Of a stretch of DNA of 64,000 nucleotides, positions 1-14,100 are shown one piece after another. The first letter of the stretch is position 1. Each line of letters opens with the position of its first letter. The notes under the pieces were generated by a model. It was not told the DNA's origin and searched no databases. It saw nothing but the letters and a program-made list of their open reading frames with translations. The translations under genes were made by a program, and so were the position numbers. The DNA is from Macrobrachium rosenbergii. Its lineage: Eukaryota; Arthropoda; Malacostraca; Decapoda; Palaemonidae. The stretch covers positions 62,918,720 to 62,982,719 of the forward strand of contig NC_089788.1 of the NCBI RefSeq assembly GCF_040412425.1. Direction: 5' to 3'.

Positions 1-117
1 CTCTCCACTTAGGATACGTATCTTAATAAGAGAAGATAAGATTGGATAATAGGAAGCCTAATCTTTTAAGCATGTTATACTGGCTTAAGTTCTTATTGAA
101 AATACCTTATTTTCCAG

Positions 118-326
118 TGAAAGTTGATCTTGATGCTGTTCAGAAGGAATGGGAATCAACAACTGCTCCTGCACATTTGAAAACGTTGGCAGAGCACTAT
201 GGGATATTTTCAGATCTGTTTGGGTTAGCGTATTTCATTCCACATGTCTACATGAAGGTCACCTATGATTACGATGAAAATACAGAATCTGTTGTGTACA
301 GAGGAAACGTCATCAAACCTTCGGAG
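118..326 (+). CDS. mRpL38: mRpL38 exon a (first exon in window)
   Basis: Starts after the acceptor TTATTTTCCAG and ends at the donor GAG|GTATTC. It enters with one base of a codon supplied by the previous exon and leaves in phase 0. It encodes the charged stretch from KVDLDAVQKEWE to VVYRGNVIKPSE. The open frame continues upstream to position 42, but that part is intron: it has no family similarity and precedes a good acceptor. Confidence 0.93.
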
Positions 327-3300
327 GTATTCCTATATGTTTATAATTTCAATACTGTAATATGGTTTACTCTAGTTAAAAAGTATTGCTGATGTTTACC
401 CTCTTTGCCAGTTGCTTGTTAAGGAAATGGTTTGTGTTGTTAAACTTGCTAGTTCAAGTTTTATCACTTTAAATGAAAATACCCTTACATATAATGATTC
501 CATTTTCTTAATAATGACTGACCTTTATATGTCAACAGGTTTGTGTGAATTATAAGCCCTCTCAATTTTTACCACTGCTAAAACACTGAGTTATGGGCTA
601 CTAAGAGTACTGGATAGCTGCTAAAATGAATAAAATTGTAGTTAGTCTGTAGCAGAACTCGTGTCTTTTAGTAGGAACTTATGTTTAGGAACTTATGTTT
701 ATTGGTTAAACATAAGCTCCAGAAATATTTTGATTTCTGTATTCTGTACTTCTCATTTTTATTGCTTGAGTTAATATGTGAGTAAACTTCTGGTTATTTA
801 ACCATTTTTTGATGTTGATGCCATCAAAATTTTCACTTATGTTTGTGACTAAGATTTTCTAGCTTGCCGCACTCATATTTGTAAAGTTGTGTATGACATA
901 TGAATCTGCGAGTACCTTCTGTAGCTTTGTTAAACTCATTGCCTCAATGATTTTATGAGAAATTATAATCAGAATAGAAACCCATGAGTTCACTCTTGTT
1001 ACTAGTAGCTTTTTAACACAAAAGCAAAAGGTTTTAATATGAAGTTGTAAAGACTTTAAATTTCATGTTTCATATATTTATGAATGTCTTCATTTATACA
1101 TAAAGTATCTTTCTTTTGGTAGCCATTTCTTGTCTACAGGCTGAGTTAAGGAGTGGGAGCATTTCTCATATATTGTAGAGAGTATTTGGTCCCAACTACA
1201 TTGTTTTCTATCATACATTTTATCTGTTCCTCTTGGTCTTTTCCTACCACACTGTTCAACTTCATTAATTACATCATGCTCCAGTTTACATCCTTCTTAT
1301 ATAAACGGATGCTTTGGATCAGATGTGTGAGGGTTAAGAAATATGAATACATGGTCATCTTGAAGTACTAGGTAAAAATGTTTATATCTTTGAAAGGTTA
1401 GGGAAAACCTATGTTACTTGGTGAGGCTTCATCTAACTTGTGCAACTTGTAAATTTTAGCAACTGTGTGTTATTCACATTTCTTTGCAACCATGCACTTT
1501 GGCATCAGTAAAGTTAGACATTTTTATGTTTAACTTTTATTTTCTATTCATCTGATATGATTATTTCCCCATTTTGTCACAATTACTGTTCTTTGCAACC
1601 AGGTGTTCTTAATTGCAATGATAGTTGATCTTCAAATTTTATGTAATCACAAGCTGTCATAGCTCTTATTCAGCAACAGCATTTTTAATCTTTAAACAGG
1701 AAACTGCAGAATGGAAAGTAAATATCCTGTATCTTATTTCTTTTGTAGCTTCACATTTTTGTGATGCAGGTCCTTCTGTTATATGCATATTTAAGATGTT
1801 TTCCATTCTACATTAGTCAATTCAGCAATTGTTGACGTCACCATTGTAGTTGAATTACACTGCAGAGATCATAGTTGTCATTCAACTGTTGTTGCTCAAT
1901 GTAGTTGATAATATAAATTAATATTATAAACTACTGTAAATTTGCTGGCTTTCCTTCATGGGACCCCATCAACTTTGGACACCTTGTCATGGTGAGGGGT
2001 ACCCCTGAAATTTGTTCCCAGGTTCGAGTCAAAGAGTCCTATATGTATAGTGTTATCCCCTCGGGCCAGCCCTAGGAGAGCTGTTAACCAGCTCAGTGGT
2101 CTGGTTAAACTAAGATATACTCTCTCTCTCATAGTGGGTTAGTGTTGTCAGTGCACCTCATGTGTGGTGCACTGTAGGTTCTTTGCAGCATCCCTTTGGC
2201 CCCTAGCTGTAACCCCTTTCATTCCTTTTACTGTACCTCTGTTCATATTCTCTCTCTTCAGACTTACTTTCCACCCTCTTCTAACAATTATTTCATAGTA
2301 CAACTGCAAGGTTTTCCTCCTGTTACACCTTTGTAACCTTTTACTCTCAATTTTCTTTCCTGAGCTGAATGACCTCATAGGTCCCAGCACTTGGCATTTG
2401 GCTTAAATTTTGTATTCTACTCTCTATATATAGTGTTACTTATTTGGATTAAGTTTTGTGGAAATTTTCATTTTGGGTAAAATTTATTTGACCTGATAAA
2501 AAGGAAACGATGATATAGCTGGTACTGGGGTTTATATTTGAAACTAATAGTGAGAACTGTGGTAGGATCATCAACTACCTAGTAATGTTTGGACCTGAGG
2601 AATCTCAATAGGATTATTCATAGGGATACCTCAAGAGCAGAACTATTCTGCAGAGCTGGGCCATGGATTCCTGGGGTGGTCTGGTTCTGGGGATAGGACT
2701 CTCGGCATTCTGTCTGGTTGGCCACATAGGCAGTCCCTGCTTATCGGTGGGGGTTCCATTCTGAGGGTGTGATGATAACCGAAAATCGCTGCTTTTTCGG
2801 CGATTTTTGGGCTTATCGGTGGTGCTTGTTGGCACCGATAAGCCCCGATTTTTGGTTATCAGCGCCTCTGTTAGGTATGTATCGGCGCCAATACCCAATT
2901 ATCAGCACCAATAAGTGGAAATCGGCGATTTTCGGCACCGACAATTGCTGATTTCCGTCGCTGAACAAGCGCCGTAAAACCAGATCGCCGTTAACCGGGG
3001 ACTGCCTGTAATATGATTAGGATGGGGGGTGATTATACTCTTGTAATACACTCAGTTCCAACAAGCAGATTTAGCTTACACTTGAGCCACCCAAATTGTG
3101 TTTGTACCAACCCTTCTGGGGGAGGTTAGGGAGTGGTTATTTGGGAGTCAGCTTGCACTGGTACTATTGGTAGAAGAGTAAACTCCTTTAAAGGCTGATA
3201 ATATCTTTACAAGATTTTCAGGTTTATTTATTTTTTATTTCTCACTTCATTCTTTATGAGTATATGCAGTCCCTGGTTATTGGTGGGCTCAGTTATTGGC

Positions 3301-5143
3301 GATCCGGTTTTACGGTGCTTGTCTAGCGCCAAAAATCGCCGGTGCTGATATGCACTGATTTCTGCTTATCAGCGCTGATAATCAGGTATTGGCACCGATA
3401 CACATCTAACAGAGACACCGATCTCCGTTTATCGGCACCGATACCCAGTTATCAGTGCCGATAAGCGCTGAAAATTGGCAATTTTTGCTTATCATCACGC
3501 TGTTGGAACAGAACCCCCGCTGATAAGTGGGGACTGCCTGTAATAATAAAGAATTGAGTACCCCTGGACCCTTCATGATACCCTTTTGGCACAGATAACG
3601 ACACCTGGCCAGAAAATCAGTGGTAATGCCCCTTAAACAAATAGTGCACAAGTTATTTTGATTGTTTTTCCTGCACCTTGCAAGAGAAGATTGAGGTCAT
3701 TTAGATGTTTGGTGATGTCTGAGAGAAACATAAGTTTCACAATCCAATCTCTGTCCTCCAGCTCAGGATAGTCTTGGCCTTTTTCTAAGAAAATTTGGAT
3801 TTCATCAAAGCATTCCACAAATCTCCAATACCTTCCCACAGCTTAACCACCTAACACTGCAGTGCAAGGGTATATCTTTGTACACACTGTCCACCTCTTC
3901 AAGAAAAGCTTGAAACTGCCAGTGCTAAGAGAAGAGTGTGCAACAAGAAAATTTACTACTTTTGTAACAGTAGTTATCACCTTGTTGAGATCAGAGCTCG
4001 AGATGAGTGCAATTTCAGAACGGGATGCCCAATTTTATCCTCAACCATCTTAGTAAAACCTTTGTTTTTTTCCTACCATAGCAGGAGCACCATCTGTTGT
4101 AATTGCAAAAATCTTTCCTATGTCTACCCCTTTGTTCTCAAAATGGTCAGTGAATGCCTTCAGTATGTCCTCTCCCTTGGTGGTGCCATACATAGGTTTA
4201 AGACAACACAGCTCCTTGTGTACCTCTGTGTCACTATACCTGGCAAAAACAGCCAAGTGGGGAATGCCATTGATATCCACGCTTTCATCCAGAGCCACAC
4301 TGAACACAGGTGTACTTGTTAAAGCAACCGTTTGCTGCTGACTCACATTTATCAGCCATTTCAGAAATACGTCTCCATGGTTCTAGCTGAGACAGGCATG
4401 TCTTTTATCCTTGAGATGATAATGTGTTGGTTTGATATGCCATCAAATAACACCTCAGAGCACTCTAGGAAAGCTGCTTTTATAAAATCTCCATCAGTAA
4501 AAGGCTTTCCATGCTTAGCAATACATAGAGCTAATTTGTAACTGGCTTCAGTTTCATTGTTTTTGGTAACACTCAAGTTTAAAACACATTACTTTGTTTC
4601 TCATAGTGGGATACTGCTTTCTTAATCGCCTCAGCCTTGTCAGCAATATCCTTGAAAGTCTTCTTGTGTTTTGTTTCAAAGTGTCGTTTAACACTCGATG
4701 TGCGGCACACGACATTCTCGCAGCAGAGAGCACACACAGCACAATCATTCTGCTGAATAAATCCAAAGTCATTTGTCCATGATGACTGAAATGATTGGAC
4801 ATCAAGCTTGACTTTTTTCGCAGTAGCCATGGTGACAGTTAACTAGAAAGAATATTAGGTACGGTGGCTAAAGAGTCACTGAAACAACAGCGCTTTGTGA
4901 CTGATGTGAACGGCTGGTGGGAGCACACCGGTTCCAACAGGTGTCATACTCGTCTACATCTCATTGCACTCGTGTACCCCTCATCATGGGTACGAAACAT
5001 TTTCGTTTTAATTCAGTGAATCATAGGAAAAAAAGATAGACAGATAAATATAGAGATAGACAGATATGATAAATAGATAGATATGATAATTTAAATCATA
5101 AAGTAAATAAACCATAAAGATAAAAGTAATGATGCACAATACA

Positions 5144-5183
<40 letters not shown>

Positions 5184-8100
5184 ATTTTTTTTAGGATTTT
5201 TTTTTTTGCTTCTTCAAATCAAATGCCGTGCCATAGACAAGCACTCCGCGTGCCAAGTCTGGCACGCGTGCCATAGGTTGCTGACCCCTGCTGTAGAGCA
5301 TTAAATCAAGCAAATCAAATCAGTCAGTCCTTCATGGGATTTTGATCACTACTTTAGCATTACTATGAATTAATGTAACGAGACCAGTTAATCACATTCT
5401 GAACTCTTAATTACTAGATTCTTATATGGCTTATCTGTAGACTTTGCTCTCAGATGAGAACAGGAAATGGAACGGTAAAGTTAAAGAAGTTAGACAGTGT
5501 TACTTGCCAGCCATGGCCATACAACAGAATGTTATAAAATGGCAGACAGTAATACATAAACTGAGAAGAATGAAAAGACTGGGAATACTAACCTTGATTA
5601 TTTCCCATTGTCAAGTTACTGTAAGGCATAATTATACTCGGTTAATGATTACTAACTACATTTACTTAACAAATAATGACAATAGTGCACAAATTAATTA
5701 CAACCATGGGCACATGTGAATAATAATAGATTATAATACAGGCGGTCCCTGCTTACCGGCAGCATCAGTTAACGGCGTTTCGGTGTTATGGTGCTTGGCT
5801 AGTGACATTGTTAAGCGGATTTTCGGCGCTGATCTCTGGTTAACGGCGCTGTTAAGTGGGGATTTTAGCACCAATCTCTGGTTAACAGTGCCATTAAGTG
5901 GGGAATTCGGTGCCAGTCTCCGGTTAACGATGCCAATATCTGCTTAACGGCACTGTTAAGCCGGGTTTTTGGTGCTATTATCTCTGATTTTTGGTTAGTG
6001 GTGCTTGCCCGGGGATGGAACCCCCGCTATTAACCGGGGACTGACTGTATGGAATTATTTAACAGTGTTGTACATGAAATTCCTTTGTTTCGTTGCTTGT
6101 AGATGGATCCAGATGGTGAATGAAAGGGCTAGCTGAGAGAGAGAGGTGTCGAATTAACTACAGGAATAGCATGCATTAAAGCCTTAATGATATATCATTG
6201 ATCTATCCTAACTCACTGCAGTGTCATGCTAAAATGCTTAAAGATTGCTCTAATCACTCGAGAGGGCGTGTGGATAGCACAGCCGGTCAAAAGACTTTTG
6301 TATCACTTCTGATCTGGAACTTAACTAAACATACAAACGAGGGATGGTAGTGGCGCTTGGAAAAAGGGTCGACTAGGGAGGGGGTTTACCGAGATGGCTG
6401 GAGAGAGAGAGAAGTACACGTGGTGAATCACAGGAGTTATTTGGAGGGTTTTCATTAACAAAAGTCGAGAAATACTACAGTAGGAGGAAAAACAGGCAGC
6501 CAAACTACTCAAGTTCGTCTGAGGCTTACCTTACGAGTCCAAAGGAGCGATCTGGTAGGGTTATCCCGAACTGAAACACTTGGCTGGAGCTGATGGTAGC
6601 AGTCCTGTGAGGACGTGCAAGCGGGAAATGTGCATCCGCTCATGTTGATAGCCAAAACAGCAGTCAGAACAAATCTGGCCGCTGTGAGGCTGGACCGCCT
6701 AGGCCCAGTATGGCTGCTGTCTCAGGTAAGCTCCTTCCAATCCATGCAGTGGCTCCCCCTTTCTCGGCTACCTAGAACGAAAGCATTTCGGCGGCAGAAG
6801 GGAAGGATACAGGAGAAATACAATGAGAGAATTGTGGTATGAGGGCAACCATTTGCAGTCTTTGCACAGGAGCAGATACCTTATAAGTGAGGGTTAAGCC
6901 TTGACCATAAAAGCATCCAAAGTCAAAAGGGAGCGCTCTTGCATGAGGTACTAATGTTTGAATAACCAGTATGTTTACATCAGAGTAATATATTTTTTAA
7001 TGTTGCAGGCAACGTGTCAGCCTCGTGTAGAGTTTTCTAGCAAACCTGATGATTTATGGACCCTCATTCTTACCAATCCAGATGGGAATCTATATGATAA
7101 CGATAAAGAATGCCTGCACTGGTTTGTGTGAGTATTTCAGATACCAGTTTTGACTTAAGAGGTTACTGCCTATAAAGTCCCTCGTGTACAGGCATGCTCA
7201 AATATCGTGCAACATGATTCTTTTTGTATCATCCAAAATCTCAGATGCAATGGAAAATGTTGTGGAGTTGCCAAGTAGTGTTAAACCCTATTTTTCATTC
7301 CAATGTCATATATATTGGTAAATGTGTGAATTCACAGCTAACATTATTTTGTCTATGGATTAAAAGATATGATGTCTTTTATTTTCTGATATTTGTAATT
7401 TCAGTGAAATGAATCAAATATATTCATAATTTTTTTGCACTGCTAAGCTCAAAGCATAGTGTGACAAGGTTAGCGGTGCTGCCAAAGACAATTCTCACAA
7501 CTTACCACAAGAAGCAGTTATTGTAGCTACCTGGATAGCATATAACAATACAGTATACCTAATAGGCTCAATAGTCAACAAAATTTTTGAATTAGAAATA
7601 CAAATTAGTACAGTACTAATAACTTTCTTAGAAATTTGTAGTCTGAGGCTGTGTTCAAACTGCCCATGTGTTGCAATAATCTTAGGCTTCTGAGATGCAA
7701 TCTAGTTTACTACAGGATTTGTTTTTAGAGACTACCTGTTCTTTGAATAATAAAAGATGATGATTCTTTGAATTATATCCAAAAGATAGTTACTGGTTTA
7801 AGGTTATTAGTGTTATAATGTCAAGGCCTATGCAACAGATTTTTTTTTAAACTAAAGAAGAATTTTATTTTAAGTCTATCTGCTTGATTTTGGTATGTAA
7901 TTGATTCATGGGGAAACCTGAAGTGCGAGAATTTGTAGATAACTTAATATGTTTTGCTGCCACAAATTGTTAGTAGAGAGATGTGAATGTTAAGAGTAAT
8001 GTAATTTAGCAAGCAAAGAAAATTAACACACTTAGGCCTAGGAACAAAATGTTTGCATTAACCAAAGTGTAACTGTAGAGACAAATGTTTGCCAGTAAGC

Positions 8101-11100
8101 CATTATTTTTGAAGTACTGTACTGTAATTAAGAAATATAACACAAAAAATTTTATCTTTTTTTGAAAATACAAATATTCATTTAATAAATATTGAATAAA
8201 TATTTTCAAGATCATTTCATTGTGCTTGCACATCATAGACCTATGTTCTAGGTGATTGACATTGTCACCACTCAGTGGTTGCGTCACACAGGCTACTCCC
8301 ACCTGCTGGTATCAGTGGATGCGTTTTAGCTACAGTAACACTTTCATATTTTATTTCTTTACAATATTTTTTCAGCTTTGAGGGGTAAAAATAATCAAAT
8401 AGGACTACGTATTTAGACTTTTATGGTTGCAAGGCAATTACAGGTTGACCATCACTAATCCGGCAATCAGTAGTCCGGAACAATCAGTAATCCGGTGCAT
8501 ATTTCGGCTAGAGTAATTTCTAACGTTTCTGCACTAATTTTCAAATTTCCCAGGTCGCTGTGCTAACTCGCTTGCCGGCCACTTCGATTTGGTGGCACAG
8601 TGTGCTGCATCAACAAACTGGTAGCCTAGCCTACATTATACTGAACTCTATTCACATATTAACAGTATTATACAAACATCAACATAACGAATGTTCATCT
8701 TTTTCATGGATCTTGTAAAAAGTTATGCTTTACTATATTGTTTCCAATTGCATATATTCTCATATAGCTTTTGTATTATAAATTGCGATCAGTGTTTTGT
8801 TTTGGGAATCGATATCGCGGTGTTTATTTCGCCGCATTTAACTAAGTTCAAAGCGCTTCTCTTGGTTCTAGTTAGCGTAAATGAATATGGATACTTTATT
8901 TATTTGGGACAAGGATATTTTTCGTTATACGAAGTGTTTTTAAGTCGAAATATAACATAAATACGTCTCGTTGTGAAATTAATTTAGCTATTTTTTCGTT
9001 AATATATGACGTTTGCGGGAATTGCTGCTGGCCGTTTTGGGAGCATGTTTGTTTTGTGTAAGATTCCGTTCGCTACTTTCTCTTGATTTCATCATAATAC
9101 GAGCTTTACGTATTTATTTCTTATTGGCGTGAAAACAGTAGTAGTAATTTGTATTCTTTCATGCCCAGTAGTTTTGATTAAAATACATTCTCTCCAGTTT
9201 TATTTACAGTCGAGTTTCATCCATGTTGCCGGTGCACGATAATTTATAGTCATTAGCAGCTTGAATATTGTTTTCTCAGCTTCAGCTACAACTTGCAGCT
9301 TAAAGTTACTGTAGCAGTATATTTCCCTGCTGATCTTTTCTCCCAAGCGAATAAGGGTATAGTGTAAAAAATATATCAGTCCTATTGTACAGTACTTAAC
9401 GTCATTTGTGACATAACTACAGTAATTGTGTATTACCTTACGATGGGTGAAATACAAGCAAAACAGTTGTTATCCGATACAATTATTAGCAAAACAACAG
9501 TTTCCTGTTCGGTTGTTTATGGCTGTACGCATTCACGCAAGAGTATAACGTTACTAACAATACTTTTATCATTCTCTTTTACTTTTTTAACTAGCAGATG
9601 GAATAAAGAGATGGAGGAAAAGAAGTTGGTCTATTGTAAGTTGGTCTCTTTCGCTGCCTGCGCAAAATCTAAAAATATTTCCTAAATATTTTTGTATCGT
9701 TATTAATTGCTAACCCCATCGTAAACTCGAAATTTCTTAAGTCGAATTATCGTAACTCGAGCACTACCTGTATTTGATAATTGTCTTTTCTTTATTAACC
9801 AACTTGTACTGATATATGGGAAATTTTAATTCTAGGATGAGGTGCTTAGCTACTGTGTTTCGTGTATTCTAGCCTAATAAATGGCTAATCCGGCTAAATG
9901 GCTAATCTGGCACTATCTAGGCCCCAATGATGCCGGATTGTGATGGTCAACCTGTAATATAAAAATGTAATGAAAATTAAAAAAAATTTTTTTTATTATT
10001 TTAATATTTGAACCTAGGTTTAACGAGGACTTCTTTGTTGAACGCATCCAGCTTGTTGAATGAAAGTTTTGGAAATGTTTCGTCACTGTTTTTCCGAAAT
10101 TTAGCTACATGTAATATTTTCTGACAGTTTTGACATATATGACAGATTTCACTCATATGAAATATGTTATGGCCTTACTTTAGGAAAAGATTGTGTTTTC
10201 GCATTGAAATAGATAAATATGCAGCTTGTTAGTTGCCAGTTATTGAATTTTGAACAAAATCCTATGCAGTCGTGTCGCATCATTTCTGAGCATAGCTGTA
10301 CAATGGACTGTAGATACTACCAAAGAGTCTCTGCCAAGCTTCTTGACTCCCAAGTTGCATTGTTTTTTGTCTTTCACTTTTCATCTATTTCCTTTGGTCT
10401 TACTCCCACATATCTGTCCTGTTCACTAGTTTTCACCTCTTGTTTGAGAGCTGATCCTTCAGGTTAACCTTCAAGACCTCAGAAAGGTGATTTGGTGGTA
10501 TGATTAACGTCGCTGTTGTAATGATAATAATGAATATGATTTAGGTTTTTCTTTTACTGCACTTTCTTTTGATAGATTTTCATAAAGGTATGTGAAGTTT
10601 GATACAATTTTTAAAAATTTATAATGATGCAAATCCCAAATTTTATATTTCTGATTGTCTTATCTTTGCACAGTTTGCAGGTATTTCCTCTTTGAATGTT
10701 TAAGGATTGTTATTATTATAAGACATATAAAGTGTACTATATTGGGAAACTTGTAGTATCATGTTGGAATGAATTTTTTCAGGGGAAATATTCCAGGAGG
10801 TGATGTCAGTAAAGGTGATGTTATTTGTGACTATCTTCAGCCCTTCCCACCCAGAGGTGTCGGATATCAGCGTATGGTGTTCCTCTTGTATAAGCAAGAG
10901 GGTACTCTAGATTTCTCCAAATTCCAAAAGCACAATCCTTGGTAAGTAGAAACATCATTTGTAAACTAACACAGTAACTGTTTTTGCACTGTTTTGTGTC
11001 ATCTGGTGCTTAATTTTGTTATTGGGTAAACCTTTTTATAAGTATGGATCCTGATAACTTAATAACTTTTGGCTGTATGGATCTGTTTCTTTTACAGGTA

Positions 11101-14100
11101 TCAGAATATTTTCCATGTAACATTTTTGGAAGATTTATCTAAGGAGCAGGTATTATCAACAATTTTTGTGTCTTTCAAGGTTATCATAGATAATACAGTA
11201 GTTTAAATTATATGATAAATAATTAACTGTGTATGTTAAATATTGGTAAAGTTTGTGGTCAACAAAATACTGTACAAAATTTGAATGATTGGTGGGGGGA
11301 GTTCAAGAGTGAATCGAGCATTTTTGGTTTTTGCAGGGCTGGTGCCCTTCTCCCACAAATTTTGAGCGCTGAACATTTAAGCTATTGGTAGGCTACTCAC
11401 TTGGTGGTACAGTAAACCACCCGTATTCGCGGTCTCACAATTCGCGGACTCACCTATTTGCGGATTTCTCTGGAACATATATACACATTATTCGTGGAAA
11501 ATTTGCCCATTCGTTGTATTTTTCACTGAAAAATATTCACTAATTACTGTATTTTCATATTTTGTGATAAAACTATCAAAATACTGAGGTGTAAGCATTT
11601 TTAGAGATTTTTTTTTGTTTGAACTATCAAAATAGGCAGTTCTAAGTGTTTTTAGAGGGGTTTTAAGTATTCGCGGATTTTAGCTATTCGCGGGGGGGTG
11701 GGGGTTGTGGTACGCATCCCTCGCAAATATGGGGGGTTTACTATACTGTACATTCCTGCAGAATGCCATAAGAAAAAATCAAGCTAATTTTCATACCAAT
11801 TCTCATCATAAAAGGTTTTGGAAACAGATACTGGTAGGAAATGTACCCTACAATTAACAGTAATCAAGGAGGGGTGAAAGACTAGGGGACCTAGAGTTGA
11901 GAAAGCCTCTATCCCTTTAAGAACTAAGGTCAGTCTCCAGCCCCTCAGAATCCTTATTAGTAAGTGGTGAAGAGCAAGATTGGGGCAGTGATGAATGTGG
12001 TAGTGAGTGAGGCAACAGATGGCAAAGGTAGCCAGGGTGAGGTAGCAGGTGTTAAATTGAGTGGTGAGGCACAGACAGTGAAGTTGGTGGTGATGGAGCA
12101 GCAAACAATGAAGATGATGTTGATGAGGCAGCAGACAATAAAGATGCCAGTACTGGTGAATTTGGTGGTGAGGCAGCAGGCAGTGAAGATGGTGGTGCTG
12201 CAGTTGACGGTGGCAATTGGTAGTGGGGAATATGGCCAGGGTTGTGAAGATGGTGATCTGGACTGCTAGGAGAAAAACAAGTCTGGACCACAATGATGGA
12301 GGTTTAAAGAAATTGCTATTCTTCTGTAGCTCTGCTGCATTAAATTTTTCCATCTGCATATCCTTTGATTGTGCTGCAAGCTGATCTAAGTAGGTAAATT
12401 TACTGTCAAAGGTCATATGCCAGTAAATTAAGAACAAAACGTTTGAAATAATCAGTAACTTCAAGAACCCAAGTAAGTTGCCAGTTGTTCCTCTTTGCAT
12501 ATCATCATCACATGCATTTCTTCAATAGCATCTTCAAGTGTCAGTGCAGGATTCTACAAGTTGGATGATGTCTTCTGTAATTCTTAAGATTTTCATTGCA
12601 GGTATCAAATTACACCCAAAAAAGTTAGTATTATGGTCTGTAAATGAATTTATCTGGCTGTATTTTCTGAAATTGCAAGACCTTTGAAACTGCTGATTAT
12701 TTCTTAATTGGAGCATTGAATCATATTTGTCTTATTTTGAGGAAGGAGCATGATGACAACAGAAGTATGGTTCTTCTAATAGTATTATGGATGGCCATGG
12801 AAATTGTCCATCACCAGTACATCTTAAAAGACCAGGTTCTTCCACTGACAATAAGTCTCTGATCCCTCAACAGTGAATGTCCATTGTTTCTATGTCCAGG
12901 TCTTGAAGAGCTTTGGGACAAGATGCCTAATAAACAAAGGCTTGTTCTTATAGATCATGGTTGCATTCATAGACATTATTAGTGGGATACAGTACTTGGA
13001 GAACCTCTGACTCCTTGCAGCACATTTCTCCTTGATAATGATGTTTCCAGTTAATGATAGTCTCATCCATGCAAGAAATTTGTGCCACATTATATCCCCT
13101 CCTCTGTTTTTTTGCACTTGAAACTTGTGTTAGAGGTGAATTGTTTGAAAACTTTATTAGAGGCAAAAAAATTATGTTTTTATCATAAAATAAGGTGATT
13201 TAATAAGACCACTGAGTTACATTTACTTTCATAGGGATCATCAGTAAAAAAGATTTATGATTTATATATAAGCCCTGTGCTTTTCTGCTAAGTGGTACTT
13301 GGGTATGTAAGCAAAAAAAAAAAAAGAATGGAATAAATTCTAAAGTCTTCATGCTGAAACACTGACATTGCTGGAGTGTGCAGGGAAGATTGTATCACTG
13401 ATTAGGAAGTATAGCTAGAGCTTGACCAGTGGAAAGGCCCTGATGACAAGGAAAGCCATTGATAAGGATTTGGACCAGATAGGAATTTAGATAGAGTTGA
13501 AGAGATCTCATAAGACATCTAAACTCTTCAAGGGCAGACCTGATGCCAAAATATTGATGATGATGTCAACAATGAGGAAATATCTACTTGAGTGGTTTCT
13601 TTCTTCACAGTATTATTTTGGTTTACTGTGTTGCCAAGATTACCAAAGTAAGAGAGAAACTTGTTCAGAACAAAATTAGCCATTATTGTCTTAATTCCTT
13701 GTAGTTTCATTTATAGTTTTATGTTACAACAATTTTTTACTTATATGGATGCTATAAAATGTAGTTATCAGACAGATTACATTTTATTTTCTTTACAGCT
13801 TAGAACTTCGAGAGCGGACATTCTCTACCTTAGATTTCTACCGTGAACATCAAGATGAAATTACACCAGCAGGTGTTGCCTGGTTCCAGTCTGACTGGGA
13901 CTCAACTTTGACGAATGTTTTCCACAAGAAACTTAGTAAGTTGATGTCATCCATTTGTGCACTGGCTGGACTTAATTTTTTTGAAATATAGAATGTACGG
14001 ATATTGATATTGTTCAAGCTGGTGTTTAAAAAATGACATCAACACAAGCAGTGATCTATAGTGAAAGGATAAGGAAGACTAGAGGGTAGTAGCAAAAGCC

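Noticed and set aside
42..117. Upstream extension of the first mRpL38 exon
   Set aside because: No similarity to mL38, and it ends in the acceptor TTATTTTCCAG. It begins with TTG, not ATG.
11784..12500. 238-codon open frame on the - strand starting MQRGTTGNLLGFLKLL, with a signal-anchor-like start
   Set aside because: It lies directly downstream of and overlaps a Tigger transposase relic read in another frame. Its second half is an artefact of a low-complexity GTG/GAT-rich stretch (His/Leu repeats). No family similarity was recognised.
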